Shown here piece by piece: positions 15,264 through 23,984 of a DNA stretch of 64,000 nucleotides (the first letter of the stretch is position 1; each line of letters starts with the position of its first letter). A program made the position numbers and the translations under genes. The stretch is from assembly GCA_041661965.1 (NCBI GenBank), contig JBAZTH010000002.1, positions 62,001 through 126,000 on the forward strand, given 5' to 3'. The DNA is from Candidatus Margulisiibacteriota bacterium. GTDB lineage: Bacteria; Margulisbacteria; WOR-1; O2-12-FULL-45-9; XYB2-FULL-48-7. The notes below the pieces were generated by a model that was not told the DNA's origin, did not search any database, and saw nothing but the letters and a program-made list of their open reading frames with translations.

Positions 15264-16856
15264 TTACACTTCCTTGTACTTGTTCGTGATCGGGACCCGC
15301 CAATCCTTGCCAAAGGCCCGCGCCGTGATCCGGGGGCCGGGCGGGGCCTGGCGGCGCTTATATTCCGCCCGATCGATCAGGCCGGCAACTTTAACGACTG
15401 TTTCACGGTCAAAGCCGAGCCCGACTATCTGCTCGACGCTCTTATTCTCTTCAACGTAGGCTTTAATGATCGGATCAAGCGTTTCGTAAGGGGGCAAGGT
15501 GTCCTGGTCCCGCTGGTTCGGTTTCAGTTCGGCCGTCGGCGGCCGGTTAATAACCGATTCCGGAATAACTTCCCGTTCGGCGTTGCGCCAGTCGACCAGA
15601 CGGTAGACCAGGGTTTTGGGAACATCCTTGATCACGGCGAAACCGCCGGCCATGTCCCCGTAAAGAGTGCAATAGCCGGTCGACATCTCCGACTTATTAC
15701 CGGTCGTTAAGACCAGCCAGCCGAATTTGTTGGAAAGAGCCATTAAATAGTTGCCGCGGATCCTGGCTTGCAGATTTTCTTCCGCGATATTTTCGGCCCG
15801 GTCTTTGAACTGCGGGCGAAGCTGATCGAGGTAGCGCTTAAAGAGCTCCTTGATCGGCAAGCTCTCCATTCTCACGCCCAGCCGTTCGGCAACCGCTTTC
15901 GCGTCGACAAAACTCCGATGGGCGGTGTAATCGGACGGCATAAAGACGGCGTGGACCCGATCCGGGCCCAGGGCGTCGGCCGCGATCGCCAGGGTCAGGG
16001 CAGAATCGATCCCGCCGGAAAGACCAATGACAACGTCCGAAAAGCGGTTCTTCTCAACATAATCTTTGACCCCCAGAACCAGGGCTCCGTAAATTTCCTC
16101 GTCATCATCCAGCCAGCCGGCGGCCGGACCGGATTCTTTCAGATCGACCAATAACAGCTCTTCCCGATACTGACCGGCGGCAGCGATCAATTTGCCGCGC
16201 GGCGAAGCGACCATGCTCCCGCCGTCAAAAACCAGTTCATCCTGCCCGCCGACCGAGTTAACGTAAACCACGTGGGCGCCGGTCTTTTTTGCCCGGGCTT
16301 TGACCAGTTTTTCCCGTTCCTTAACTTTACCAAGGTGATATGGTGAGGCGTTAATATTCAGGATCAGTTTCGCTCCGCCCCTGGCTTCGGCCAAGTACGG
16401 CCCCTTTTCCACCCAGAGGTCCTCACAGATCCCCAAGCCGATCTTTATTCCTTTATAGGCAATGACCTCCGATTTGGTCCCAGCCTGGAAATAGCGTTTT
16501 TCGTCAAAGACTCCGTAGTTGGGGAGATTGTTCTTGTGGTAGATCGTCTTGATCCGGCCATCGACAATAAAAGCCGCGGCATTATAAAGCGCAGCCCCTT
16601 TTCGATCGACAAAACCGAGGAAAACAGCCACTCCTTTTGAAGCGGCGGCGACTTCTTTTAAAGCGGCCAGGTTCGCCGTGATGAATTGAGGTTTTAACAG
16701 CAGGTCTTCCGGCGGATAACCGGTCAGGACAAGTTCCGGGAAAACGACCAGGTCGGCGGACACGGCTTTGGCCGCGGCAATTTGTGCGGCGATCTTCGAA
16801 ACATTTCCCGTAAGATCACCGACGATCGGATTGATCTGGGCCAAGGCAAGCTTCAT
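15264..16856 (-). CDS. nadE: Glutamine-dependent NAD+ synthetase
   Basis: 530 residues, the two-domain form. The N-terminal carbon-nitrogen hydrolase domain carries its triad: Glu in FPELVLTGYPPEDL (about 42), Lys in YHKNNLPNYG, Cys in GICEDLWVE (about 148). The C-terminal ATP-pyrophosphatase domain has the P-loop GLSGGIDSALT near 276-286 and TGNKSEMSTGY. It amidates nicotinate adenine dinucleotide to NAD+ using glutamine. It follows nfnB by 10 bp, joining NAD supply with NAD(P)H/ferredoxin balancing, and depends on glutamine from the adjacent nitrogen region. Confidence 0.96.
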   Translation of the reverse strand: MKLALAQINPIVGDLTGNVSKIAAQIAAAKAVSADLVVFPELVLTGYPPEDLLLKPQFITANLAALKEVAAASKGVAVFLGFVDRKGAALYNAAAFIVDGRIKTIYHKNNLPNYGVFDEKRYFQAGTKSEVIAYKGIKIGLGICEDLWVEKGPYLAEARGGAKLILNINASPYHLGKVKEREKLVKARAKKTGAHVVYVNSVGGQDELVFDGGSMVASPRGKLIAAAGQYREELLLVDLKESGPAAGWLDDDEEIYGALVLGVKDYVEKNRFSDVVIGLSGGIDSALTLAIAADALGPDRVHAVFMPSDYTAHRSFVDAKAVAERLGVRMESLPIKELFKRYLDQLRPQFKDRAENIAEENLQARIRGNYLMALSNKFGWLVLTTGNKSEMSTGYCTLYGDMAGGFAVIKDVPKTLVYRLVDWRNAEREVIPESVINRPPTAELKPNQRDQDTLPPYETLDPIIKAYVEENKSVEQIVGLGFDRETVVKVAGLIDRAEYKRRQAPPGPRITARAFGKDWRVPITNKYKEV

Positions 16857-16865
16857 GTCTTGGAA

Positions 16866-18257
16866 TTATACCTGATTCGGACGGTCCAAGCCAGCCGGCT
16901 GTTTTTTTAGGTAAGCGTCGATCCGGCGGGCGGCCAGTTTACCGTCCCCCATCGCCGAGATAACGGTCGCCGACCCACGGACAATATCCCCGCCCGCGAA
17001 AACTCCGGGCAAAGAGGTCGACTGGGAGTCATCAATGGCGACCCCGCCTTTTTCGTTAACCTTCAATGCGGCGGTCCGGTGCATGACCAAAGGGTTCGGT
17101 GAATTGCCGATCGCGACGACCACCGACTCGATCGGCAAACGGAACTCGGAGCCGGGAATTTCGACCGGCCGGCGACGCCCCCGACTGTCCGGTTCGCCCA
17201 ACTCCATTTTCCGGCACTCCATTTCATTGACCCAACCGTTATTATCGGCATAATAAGCGGTCGGCGCGGTTAAAAGATGGAACTTAACCCCCTCTTCTTC
17301 ACAGCGCTCGATCTCCTCGCGCCGGGCCGGCATTTCCCGGCGGGAACGGCGGTAAACGATCCACACTTCTTCCGCCCCCAATCGCAAAGAGACCCGGGCG
17401 GCATCCATGGCAACGTTGCCGGCGCCGATGACGGCGACTCGCTTTCCGATTTTGACCGGGGTTTGGTATTCCGGAAATTTATACGCCTTCATCATGTTGA
17501 CCCGGAAAAGAAATTCGTTGGCCGAAAAAACGCCCGGCAAATTCTCGCCCGGTATCCCCATAAAATTCGGAAAACCGGCGCCGGAAGAGAGAAAAATCGC
17601 CTGGAATTCAGGGCGCAACCCGTTCAAATCGTCGATCAGCCGGTCGGCAATGATCTCGACGCCAAGCGATTTAACGTATTCAATTTCCAGATCAACGATT
17701 TTTTTCGGCAAACGGAAGGCCGGGATCCCGTACTGCAGCACGCCGCCGATAACGTGCAGCGATTCGAACAAGACAACCTGATAACCAAGCTTGGCCAGGT
17801 CCCCGGCGCAGGTCAGGCCGGCCGGGCCGGAACCGACTACGGCAACTCTTTTCCCCCTCGCCCTCTGGGAGAGGGGGATAGAGGGTGAGGGTTGTTTTTC
17901 AGCCCCATCAGCCGCAAACCTCTCCAAACTTCCGATGGCGATCGGCGCCTTTTTGGCGTTTAGAATACACTTGAGCTCGCACTGCTCTTCCTGGGGACAA
18001 ACCCGGCCGCAGACCGCCGGTAGAGAATTGCTCTCCTTGATCTTAGCCAACGCTTGATCGCGCTTCCCTTCGGCAATCAGCTTAATAAAAGAAGGGATAT
18101 CGATCCCAACCGGACAGCCTTTAACGCATCGGGGATCTTTGCACTGCAAGCAGCGCTTAGCTTCGGCCAACGCCTCATCGACCGAATAGCCAAGCGGCAC
18201 TTCCTCGAAGTCTTGGATCCGCTCGGCAACCGGACGTTCGTTCATTTTTTTGTTCAT
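16866..18257 (-). CDS. nfnB: NfnB-type large subunit (electron-bifurcating ferredoxin:NADP+ oxidoreductase)
   Basis: 463 residues. N-terminal two-cluster ferredoxin-like region (CLQCKDPRCVKGCPVGIDIP near 36-56, then CGRVCPQEEQCELKC), FAD fold VVGSGPAGL near 138-148 and NAD(P) fold VIGAGNVAMDAAR. The sequence also fits stand-alone GltD-like/SudA proteins. The ATGA overlap with an NfnA-type gene favours the NfnAB complex, which couples NADH and reduced ferredoxin to NADP+ reduction. An extra segment at about residues 122-135 is encoded by a dispersed DNA repeat (17853-17893) inserted in frame between the cluster domain and the FAD domain. Confidence 0.88.
   Translation of the reverse strand: MNKKMNERPVAERIQDFEEVPLGYSVDEALAEAKRCLQCKDPRCVKGCPVGIDIPSFIKLIAEGKRDQALAKIKESNSLPAVCGRVCPQEEQCELKCILNAKKAPIAIGSLERFAADGAEKQPSPSIPLSQRARGKRVAVVGSGPAGLTCAGDLAKLGYQVVLFESLHVIGGVLQYGIPAFRLPKKIVDLEIEYVKSLGVEIIADRLIDDLNGLRPEFQAIFLSSGAGFPNFMGIPGENLPGVFSANEFLFRVNMMKAYKFPEYQTPVKIGKRVAVIGAGNVAMDAARVSLRLGAEEVWIVYRRSRREMPARREEIERCEEEGVKFHLLTAPTAYYADNNGWVNEMECRKMELGEPDSRGRRRPVEIPGSEFRLPIESVVVAIGNSPNPLVMHRTAALKVNEKGGVAIDDSQSTSLPGVFAGGDIVRGSATVISAMGDGKLAARRIDAYLKKQPAGLDRPNQV
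17853..17893. repeat. Dispersed palindromic repeat inserted in nfnB
   Basis: The plus strand has CCCTC-tggga-GAGGG arms followed by ATAGAGGGTGAGGG, the look of the widespread intergenic CCCTCACCCT...CCCTCTCCC element. Here it is in frame inside nfnB and encodes PSPSIPLSQRARG. Confidence 0.65.
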
Positions 18258-19081
18258 TTGCTCCCCAATAATCGGCAGATATGGTCATCGGCCCGCTTTT
18301 CCAGGTCTTTGTAAGTCCCCAACCGGCTGGTCAGATCGGCAAAATCGACCAAGTGACCGTCAAAATCGGGCCCCTCCACACAGGTCAGCTTATTGAGCCC
18401 GCCAATTTTTACCCGACAGACGCCGCACATTCCGGTCGCGTCGAGCATCAGACTGTTCAGCGAAACAATCGTTTTGATCCCCGGGGTCAGGTCGCAACAG
18501 GCTTTCATCATCGGGACAGGACCGACAGCGATCACTCTCTGGGTCGGCTTATCCTTGATCGCTTCGCTTAATAATTCGGTCACAAACCCCCGCCGTCCGC
18601 TCGATCCATCGTCGGTAATTAACCGAAGCTCCGTACTCTGGGCCCTAAGCTCACTTTCATAAAACAATAACTCTTTATTTCTCGCCCCAATGATCGTCAC
18701 GACCTCGTTCCCGGCCGCCTTCAGCGCTTTCACCCCCGGGTAGATTTCGGCGATCCCCACCCCTCCGCCAACCACTACCACCCGGCCAAACTTCTCAATT
18801 TCAGACGGGACGCCAAGCGGCCCCAGAAGATGAGAAACTTTTTCTCCAACCGGCAGAGATGAAAGCAAGCGGGTAGTGGCGCCGGCCAACTGAAAAATAA
18901 CCGTGATCGTCCCCAGCGCCGGATCGGCAGCCGCGATCGTCAGCGGGATTCGCTCCCCTTTTTCAGTCGGAATGATCACCACGAACTGGCCCGGTTGCGC
19001 GGCCAGGGCAATTTGCGGGGCTAAGATGGTTGTTTTAACCACCAGAGGGGAAAGCGGTTCACGCGAAAGAATGGTCCTCAT
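18254..19081 (-). CDS. nfnA: NfnA-type small subunit (sulfide/dihydroorotate dehydrogenase-like FAD protein)
   Basis: 275 residues from the ATG at 19081; an upstream extension to 19132 would run into batD without a ribosome site. Ferredoxin-reductase-like FAD domain, NAD(H) fold VVVVGGGVGIAEIYP, and a C-terminal [2Fe-2S] site in GMCGVCRVKIGGLNKLTC near 216-233. In NfnA this subunit binds NADH. It overlaps nfnB by 4 bp. The start codon has no Shine-Dalgarno and lies 6 nt after an extended -10 TGTTATAAT, so the operon mRNA appears leaderless. Confidence 0.9.
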   Translation of the reverse strand: MRTILSREPLSPLVVKTTILAPQIALAAQPGQFVVIIPTEKGERIPLTIAAADPALGTITVIFQLAGATTRLLSSLPVGEKVSHLLGPLGVPSEIEKFGRVVVVGGGVGIAEIYPGVKALKAAGNEVVTIIGARNKELLFYESELRAQSTELRLITDDGSSGRRGFVTELLSEAIKDKPTQRVIAVGPVPMMKACCDLTPGIKTIVSLNSLMLDATGMCGVCRVKIGGLNKLTCVEGPDFDGHLVDFADLTSRLGTYKDLEKRADDHICRLLGSK

Positions 19082-19087
19082 GAAATC

Positions 19088-19096
19088 ATTATAACA
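19088..19096 (-). promoter_or_regulatory. Extended -10 promoter of nfnAB-nadE, leaderless
   Basis: Minus strand TGTTATAAT is followed by 6 nt and then the nfnA ATG, placing +1 on or next to the start codon. The element lies in the short gap after the batD stop. Confidence 0.6.
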
Positions 19097-19100
19097 GTCG

Positions 19101-20879
19101 CTATCCGGGATGGGAATAGCTATTCGATTCAAGCAGGACGATCAAGCTTTCGGCTTTTTGGAGAAGCTTGTCCGCCGCCGCCCGATCGAGCGAAGACGGG
19201 GTGAAGCGGATCAGGTCGCATTCGTTAAAAAACTTTTCGATCTCTTTTTGTTCTGCCGCCGCAATCCCCTTGCCCGCTAATAATTCCTTAATCTCATCGG
19301 TTGTCGCGCCGGTGATCGGGAAAGTATATTTGTCGCCAAGATAATGGAAGACCGCTTCAAACAACTCGCCGACGTATTCTTTAAGTTTGCTCCCCTGTAG
19401 CAACTCTCTCGCCCGCTTTAAGCGGTCGCGGGCAACCCGAAAATGATTGACCGACAAATTATCTCGCCACCGCCGCCAGGCAAAATATAAAACCACAAGC
19501 AGGACAATCAGGCCAAACGAGACCAGAAATACGGGACTAATAATTACACCGTAAAACCAACGGAGCGGGCTCCGCCAATCAAAACTGATTTTCACCGAAC
19601 CGTCAGGCAAGCTCCGGCTGGCAGCGTCAAGCCCCTTCGGCAGAGGAAGATTGGAAGGTAAAACCTTGATCGCGATCGGCTGGGATTTGATTTGGCGATA
19701 AGCCCCGCTCTCCGGCTCAAAATAGCTGAAGGTCAAAGCTGGAATCGTTAACTTTCCTTCCTTGAGCGGCAGGATGGCAAGCTCAAAGGTCTTGGACCCG
19801 GCAACCGAGGCCGCTCCGGCCGTGACTTTCTCTTTTGAGGTGCTGGAGAGCCGCTTGAAAGCTTCGCTCTCCGCCAGGACCGGCTCCGAAACCGATTGAA
19901 TATTCCCCTCGCCAAATACCTTGGCGATCACGGTAAAGGGCTTCCCTCTTTCAACCTCCCGAACGCTCGGGGCGACCGACAGTTGATAACGCCCGACCGA
20001 ACCGCCGAAATCAGCCGGCTTACCCGCTTCCGGCAGCGGCCGGACATTGATGGAAATAAGGTCGGTCTTCAGTAAAGTCGGCGCCCCCTGGTAAACTCTC
20101 GCCCGCAAAGAGGCTTCTTTGATCAAATGAGGCCCCGCCGAGATCGGAAAAAGGGCCATTCGGTAATCCTGGGCGAGATAATTAATCCCGTCGATCACTT
20201 CCTGGCGTTGATTATTGGCATTCGGCAGGGAGACCGACCAGAAACCGGTCGTTGACGGCGGCATATAGATCGGCTGTTCCAGCAGGTTGACCCGGCGATA
20301 GAAAGTGAAAGTTAATACGACCAACTGGTTGACGTAAGGGTTAGCCCGGGAAACGCTCATTTTCACTTTGATCGGGTCTTTGATCGCGACTGGCCGAGGA
20401 ATGAGCGGGCGGTTAAAGATCTCGTCGATCATTTTGTCCCAGGGATCAACCGGCGCGGCCTGTCTGGTCGGAGCCGCTTTACCAGTTCCGGTCGCGGCGG
20501 TCACCTTTAAGGCGATCGGGTCCGAACGATAGCTCTGGCCGTTATAGTCCAAAACCGCCGTGCCAATCGAGGCCGAACCGACCTTGTCCGGCCTTAATAT
20601 ATATGTCATGGAGCTGGAAACGCTCGCCTGGCCGTTCATGATCGAAACATTAGAGGTCTGAAAACGGGAAACAGCGGTTAAATTCACGAATTGCGGCGGA
20701 GCCGGGAGCGGCAGGTTCTGTCCGCCGCCGGAGACAGTCAACGTATAATTAACTGTCTCGTCCAAAGCAACGGTCATTTTATCAACCGTCGCTTTTAGAG
20801 AAAGCTCACCGGCGATAACCGGGCTGACCAGCAAAATAACGCTTAAAATCAGTAAACTAATTTTACCAGTCCGGCCCAT
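19101..20879 (-). CDS. batD: BatD-like exported protein
   Basis: 592 residues: signal peptide (about 1-23, ending SPVIAGE), tandem beta-sandwich Ig-like domains (DETVNYTLTVSGGGQ, FRRVNLLEQPIY-type strands), a transmembrane helix near 440-465 (ISPVFLVSFGLIVLLVVLYFA) and a C-terminal cytoplasmic helical domain. This is the layout of BatD (oxygen-tolerance) proteins of the Bacteroides aerotolerance operon. It is last in the moxR-DUF58-batABCD operon and overlaps batC by 17 bp. It is thought to act with the VWA proteins and MoxR in envelope stress or complex assembly. Confidence 0.85.
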   Translation of the reverse strand: MGRTGKISLLILSVILLVSPVIAGELSLKATVDKMTVALDETVNYTLTVSGGGQNLPLPAPPQFVNLTAVSRFQTSNVSIMNGQASVSSSMTYILRPDKVGSASIGTAVLDYNGQSYRSDPIALKVTAATGTGKAAPTRQAAPVDPWDKMIDEIFNRPLIPRPVAIKDPIKVKMSVSRANPYVNQLVVLTFTFYRRVNLLEQPIYMPPSTTGFWSVSLPNANNQRQEVIDGINYLAQDYRMALFPISAGPHLIKEASLRARVYQGAPTLLKTDLISINVRPLPEAGKPADFGGSVGRYQLSVAPSVREVERGKPFTVIAKVFGEGNIQSVSEPVLAESEAFKRLSSTSKEKVTAGAASVAGSKTFELAILPLKEGKLTIPALTFSYFEPESGAYRQIKSQPIAIKVLPSNLPLPKGLDAASRSLPDGSVKISFDWRSPLRWFYGVIISPVFLVSFGLIVLLVVLYFAWRRWRDNLSVNHFRVARDRLKRARELLQGSKLKEYVGELFEAVFHYLGDKYTFPITGATTDEIKELLAGKGIAAAEQKEIEKFFNECDLIRFTPSSLDRAAADKLLQKAESLIVLLESNSYSHPG

Positions 20880-21498
20880 TCCCCGCTCCTTTTCCTTTGG
20901 CCTTTTTCCCTTTATGTTTTTCGTTATTCCCCAACCCCTGCATGATCCGTTCCGCGTCCTGTTTGTTCAACCCATTTTTCTTCTGCGGCTTGTTTCGCTG
21001 TTGTTTTTGTTGCTGTTTTTGCTGCTGCTTTTGCTTCTGTTTGTTCTGCTTGGGCCGCTGGTTCTTTGGCATTTTTAAAAGCTTTTTCGCCAAAGCCAGA
21101 TTATAGAGCGTATCCTGGTCTTTATTCTTAAACTTCAACGCCTGTTCGTAGGAGTTAACCGCTCCTTCGTAGTTTTCCTGACGGAACTGGGCATTCCCTT
21201 TATTATATAACGCTTTATGGACCAACCCCTTATCGGCCGCTTCGCCGCTAACCGCCTCAAAGAGCTTTTCACTTTCGGCAAATTTTCCCTGACGATAGAG
21301 GGCGTTGCCAAGATTATACTTAGCCAGCGGATCTTTTTTCTTGGCCAAAATAGACTCATAAACATTCTGCGCCCGATCGAAAAGCCCGCGGTTATAGAAC
21401 CCATTCCCTTTATTCAGACGGCTTTCAAAGGGGATGGAATAAGAAGCACTAAGCGATAAGCAAAAAGCGATAAGCAAAAAAATAAATATCTTCCTCAT
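20863..21498 (-). CDS. batC: BatC-like TPR protein
   Basis: 211 residues from the ATG at 21498. Signal peptide MRKIFIFLLIAFCLSLSASYS, then three or four TPR motifs (AKYNLGNALYRQGKFAESEKL, ALYNKGNAQFRQENYEGA), then a C-terminal low-complexity Gln/Lys tail with repeated KQQQ. It is a periplasmic scaffold of the Bat system. The hydrophobic core of its signal peptide is encoded by a GCTTATCGCTTTTT-type repeat (21444-21480). Confidence 0.83.
   Translation of the reverse strand: MRKIFIFLLIAFCLSLSASYSIPFESRLNKGNGFYNRGLFDRAQNVYESILAKKKDPLAKYNLGNALYRQGKFAESEKLFEAVSGEAADKGLVHKALYNKGNAQFRQENYEGAVNSYEQALKFKNKDQDTLYNLALAKKLLKMPKNQRPKQNKQKQKQQQKQQQKQQRNKPQKKNGLNKQDAERIMQGLGNNEKHKGKKAKGKGAGNGPDW
21444..21480. 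repeat. GCTTAT-type tandem repeat in the batC signal peptide
   Basis: On the minus strand GCTTATCGCTTTTT occurs twice and is followed by GCTTAGTGCTT. It encodes the hydrophobic core of the signal peptide. Related GCTTAC arrays lie at 33660-33691 and 53213-53239, also in signal-peptide codons. Confidence 0.5.
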
Positions 21499-21503
21499 AT
21501 GGA

Positions 21504-22490
21504 TCAGCCTTTCCTCTCGGTCATTACGAACTCCGCCGCCAGGCAAATAAAAGCTAAAAGCAGAAAGATCTGAAAACGGTCGTAATATTGATACCCCAGC
21601 TTTTGGGCGATCTTGCTCTTGGGAAGAGCGGCAATCGCCGCCATCAGTTCCGGTAAAGCCGAGCTCCGCCCGCCGACAAAAAAAGCTTTGCCTCCGGTTT
21701 TCTCCGCTATCTCATTTAGCAAGTTAACATCAAGTTTAGAAACAACCAGTTCCCCCTTCTTGTCCCGCTTCACGCCGACCACCCGGCCGTTATCGTCGAT
21801 CTCGGGGACTGTCTCCCCGACTTCCGTCCCAATGCCGACCGGGAAAAATTTGACTCCCGCCCCCGCCGCTTCATCGGCCGCGCCGCGGGCGCCGCCGGAG
21901 AGATCTTCCCCGTCGGTGATCAGGATGACCGCTTTACTGGTCGGCGCTTTGTCAAAAGCCTGGACCGCCGAGCGGATCGCTCCGCCCAGGTCGGTCCCCG
22001 GCACCGGAATTAAAGACGGGCTTAATGAATCAAGGAACAGAGCAACAGCACTGATATCACCGGTCAGCGGACACTCCACAAAACTGCTCCCGGCAAAAGC
22101 GACCAGGCCAAGCCGGTTCCCGGCCAGCTGCAAAGTCAGGAGGCGCAGCGCCTGCTTGGCATTTTCCAGCCGGTTAGGTTTGAGATCGGCCGCCAGCATG
22201 CTTTTACTGACGTCAACGGCAAAGATCAGGTCGATCCCCGGCGCGGTAAAATGTTGTTCCCTCTCCCCCCATTGCGGCCGAGCCAACGCAATGATCAAAA
22301 AAGCGATCCCGGCGTAAAACAAAATTCGTTTTTGCCCCTCTTTCCGCCGGTCAAAATGGCGGGTCATTAACGGCTCAAGTTCACGGCCGAAAAGCCGGTA
22401 ATTTTTTTGCCGGCCGGCCAGCCACTCATAAAAAGCGGCAGCGCCAAGAAGCGGTAAAAGCCATAAGTAGATCGCGGCGGCAAAGATCAT
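21504..22490 (-). CDS. batB: BatB VWA-domain protein
   Basis: 328 residues. N-terminal membrane helix, second helix near 55-72 (ILFYAGIAFLIIALARPQ), then a von Willebrand A domain beginning DLIFAVDVSKSMLAADLKP with the D-x-S-x-S metal site and ending in a DGEDLSGG loop. A C-terminal membrane helix closes it. The layout matches BatA/BatB proteins of aerotolerance operons. It overlaps batA by 4 bp and precedes batC by 5 bp. Confidence 0.88.
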   Translation of the reverse strand: MIFAAAIYLWLLPLLGAAAFYEWLAGRQKNYRLFGRELEPLMTRHFDRRKEGQKRILFYAGIAFLIIALARPQWGEREQHFTAPGIDLIFAVDVSKSMLAADLKPNRLENAKQALRLLTLQLAGNRLGLVAFAGSSFVECPLTGDISAVALFLDSLSPSLIPVPGTDLGGAIRSAVQAFDKAPTSKAVILITDGEDLSGGARGAADEAAGAGVKFFPVGIGTEVGETVPEIDDNGRVVGVKRDKKGELVVSKLDVNLLNEIAEKTGGKAFFVGGRSSALPELMAAIAALPKSKIAQKLGYQYYDRFQIFLLLAFICLAAEFVMTERKG

Positions 22491-23479
22491 GGCAGTCTCA
22501 CCCAGTATTTGACCAAGCCAAATTCCAGTAGCAACAGTAAAAGAGCCGGTAAGGCGAAGAGCGGGAACTTCTCGTCAAAGACAAACTGTTTTTTGGCGTC
22601 GAACTTGCTCTTTTCCAATTGGTCGATCTGCTGAAAGATCGAGCGAAGCTTCCCGCCATCGGTCGCCAAGTAGTAGCCGCCGTTAGTCGTCGCGGCCAAA
22701 CGCTTTAACCCTTCCACGTTCATCTTGGTCAGGAAGGGGGTCCCGTCTGGATTATAGGCGTAGGTTTTATTGCCGAACTGGTCGACCATCGGGATCGGGG
22801 CCCCTTTCGGGTCGCCAATGCCGATAGCGTAAATCTTGATATCGTAAGTCGCCGCTAATTTCGCGGCGGTGTCGGGATCGACCGCCCCGGCATTATTATC
22901 GCCATCGGTCAGGAGAAGAATGATCTTACTCTTCGCCTGTGAATCTTTCAGTCGTTTCACCCCATTCGCCAAGGCCATCCCAATCGCGGTCCCGTCTTCA
23001 GCCATCCCGACCCTGACATCATCCAGGAACGAGAGGACGGTCCGATGGTCGGTGGTCAGCGGCGCCTGAAGATAACTTTCAGCCCCGAAAACGATCAGGC
23101 CGATCCGGTCGTTAGGTCGCGAGCGGATAAAATCAGCCAAGAGGTTCTTGGCGACCGCGATCCGATTAGGCACAAAGTCTTCGGCGGTCATCGAACTGCT
23201 GACATCCATAGCGACCATAATGTCGATCCCGTAGCGGTTGGCGTTGTCAAAGATAAAGCTCGCCTGCGGCCGGGCAAGAGCCAGCACTAGTAAAATCAGC
23301 GCGCTTAACCGGAGAACAAGCGGCAGGCGCTGTTTCCAAACGGCCTGTCGACCGGGATCGGCCAAACGCCAAGCTAAGTCGGGATGCGGCAAAGCGGCTG
23401 GCTTCCCACTCCTCTTCAGGCTATATATGTAAGGAAGCAGCAATAATAGTAACAGCCAAAATATATTAGCCAATCGCAC
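22487..23479 (-). CDS. batA: BatA VWA-domain protein
   Basis: 330 residues with the same plan as BatB: N-terminal helices (IFWLLLLLLLPYIYSL; LRLSALILLVLALARPQ), VWA domain with DIMVAMDVSSSMTAEDF and LLTDGDNNAG, C-terminal helix (LFALPALLLLLLEFGLV). BatA and BatB are sister proteins that sit side by side in the membrane with the MoxR ATPase. It overlaps the upstream DUF4381-like gene by 14 bp. Confidence 0.88.
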   Translation of the reverse strand: MRLANIFWLLLLLLLPYIYSLKRSGKPAALPHPDLAWRLADPGRQAVWKQRLPLVLRLSALILLVLALARPQASFIFDNANRYGIDIMVAMDVSSSMTAEDFVPNRIAVAKNLLADFIRSRPNDRIGLIVFGAESYLQAPLTTDHRTVLSFLDDVRVGMAEDGTAIGMALANGVKRLKDSQAKSKIILLLTDGDNNAGAVDPDTAAKLAATYDIKIYAIGIGDPKGAPIPMVDQFGNKTYAYNPDGTPFLTKMNVEGLKRLAATTNGGYYLATDGGKLRSIFQQIDQLEKSKFDAKKQFVFDEKFPLFALPALLLLLLEFGLVKYWVRLP

Positions 23480-23984
23480 GATAAAACTCCTTTATAAAGC
23501 GGAGCGCTTTCTCTTTTGATTCCCGCATTGTCGCCAGGCTCGGCTTTTCCCTGGCAAATTTGACCAGGTCGGCATCTTGCAGGAAACGGTCAAGCAGTTT
23601 GATCTTCTCGTAATCCCGTTCGACCCGCTCCATTTCCCCGATCAATTCATATGAGGTCTTCTCCAGGGCGTCGATCTTGTAATTAGCGGCCAGAAAATGG
23701 CGGACGATCCCGGTCAGCTCAAAATAATAATCGCGGAAAAAACTTTTCTGAAAATAAGTGACCGGATCAAGGGCCAATAAAGCCTCTTCGGCCAGTTGAT
23801 TAAACGGCTTTGAGGGAACCTTGTCTTCAGCCTTCGCCTCTGCCTTCGTCTTGATTTTTAAATAGTATCTGTAAGCAAGGTAACCAAGGCCAAGGCAAAT
23901 GATAAAGCAAAGGCCAAGGAAAAAGATCGTCCCCCAGTCAATGATCCCAACAATCCCTTTAATATCCCGGATATCGGTCGTCAT
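23466..23984 (-). CDS. DUF4381-like membrane protein of the Bat operon
   Basis: 172 residues. One transmembrane helix near 17-37 (TIFFLGLCFIICLGLGYLAY), a basic/acidic linker (KTKAEAKAEDK) encoded by a GCCTTCGCCTCTGCC-type DNA repeat, then a soluble helical domain (FFRDYYFELTGIVRHFLAANY). The position between DUF58 and batA, the single helix and the helical domain match the DUF4381 protein of MoxR/Bat operons. Function unknown. Confidence 0.75.
   Translation of the reverse strand: MTTDIRDIKGIVGIIDWGTIFFLGLCFIICLGLGYLAYRYYLKIKTKAEAKAEDKVPSKPFNQLAEEALLALDPVTYFQKSFFRDYYFELTGIVRHFLAANYKIDALEKTSYELIGEMERVERDYEKIKLLDRFLQDADLVKFAREKPSLATMRESKEKALRFIKEFYRAIG
23823..23853. repeat. GCCTTCGCCTCTGCC-type repeat in the DUF4381-like gene
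   Basis: Plus strand GCCTTCGCCTCTGCCTTCG resembles the CCTTTGCCTCTGCC array in the lptD signal peptide (36012-36048). It encodes the alternating Lys/Ala/Glu linker after the membrane helix. Confidence 0.4.

Noticed and set aside
16866..18257. nfnB as a second gltD
   Set aside because: The 4-bp overlap with an NfnA-type gene and the absence of a second gltB favour NfnB, though the protein alone would not settle it.
18590..18660. Segment of nfnA (ESELRAQSTELRL) whose DNA resembles an AGAGTT/GAGCTT dispersed repeat
   Set aside because: The protein segment aligns with NfnA homologues without an insertion as far as I recall, so the likeness to repeats is probably chance.
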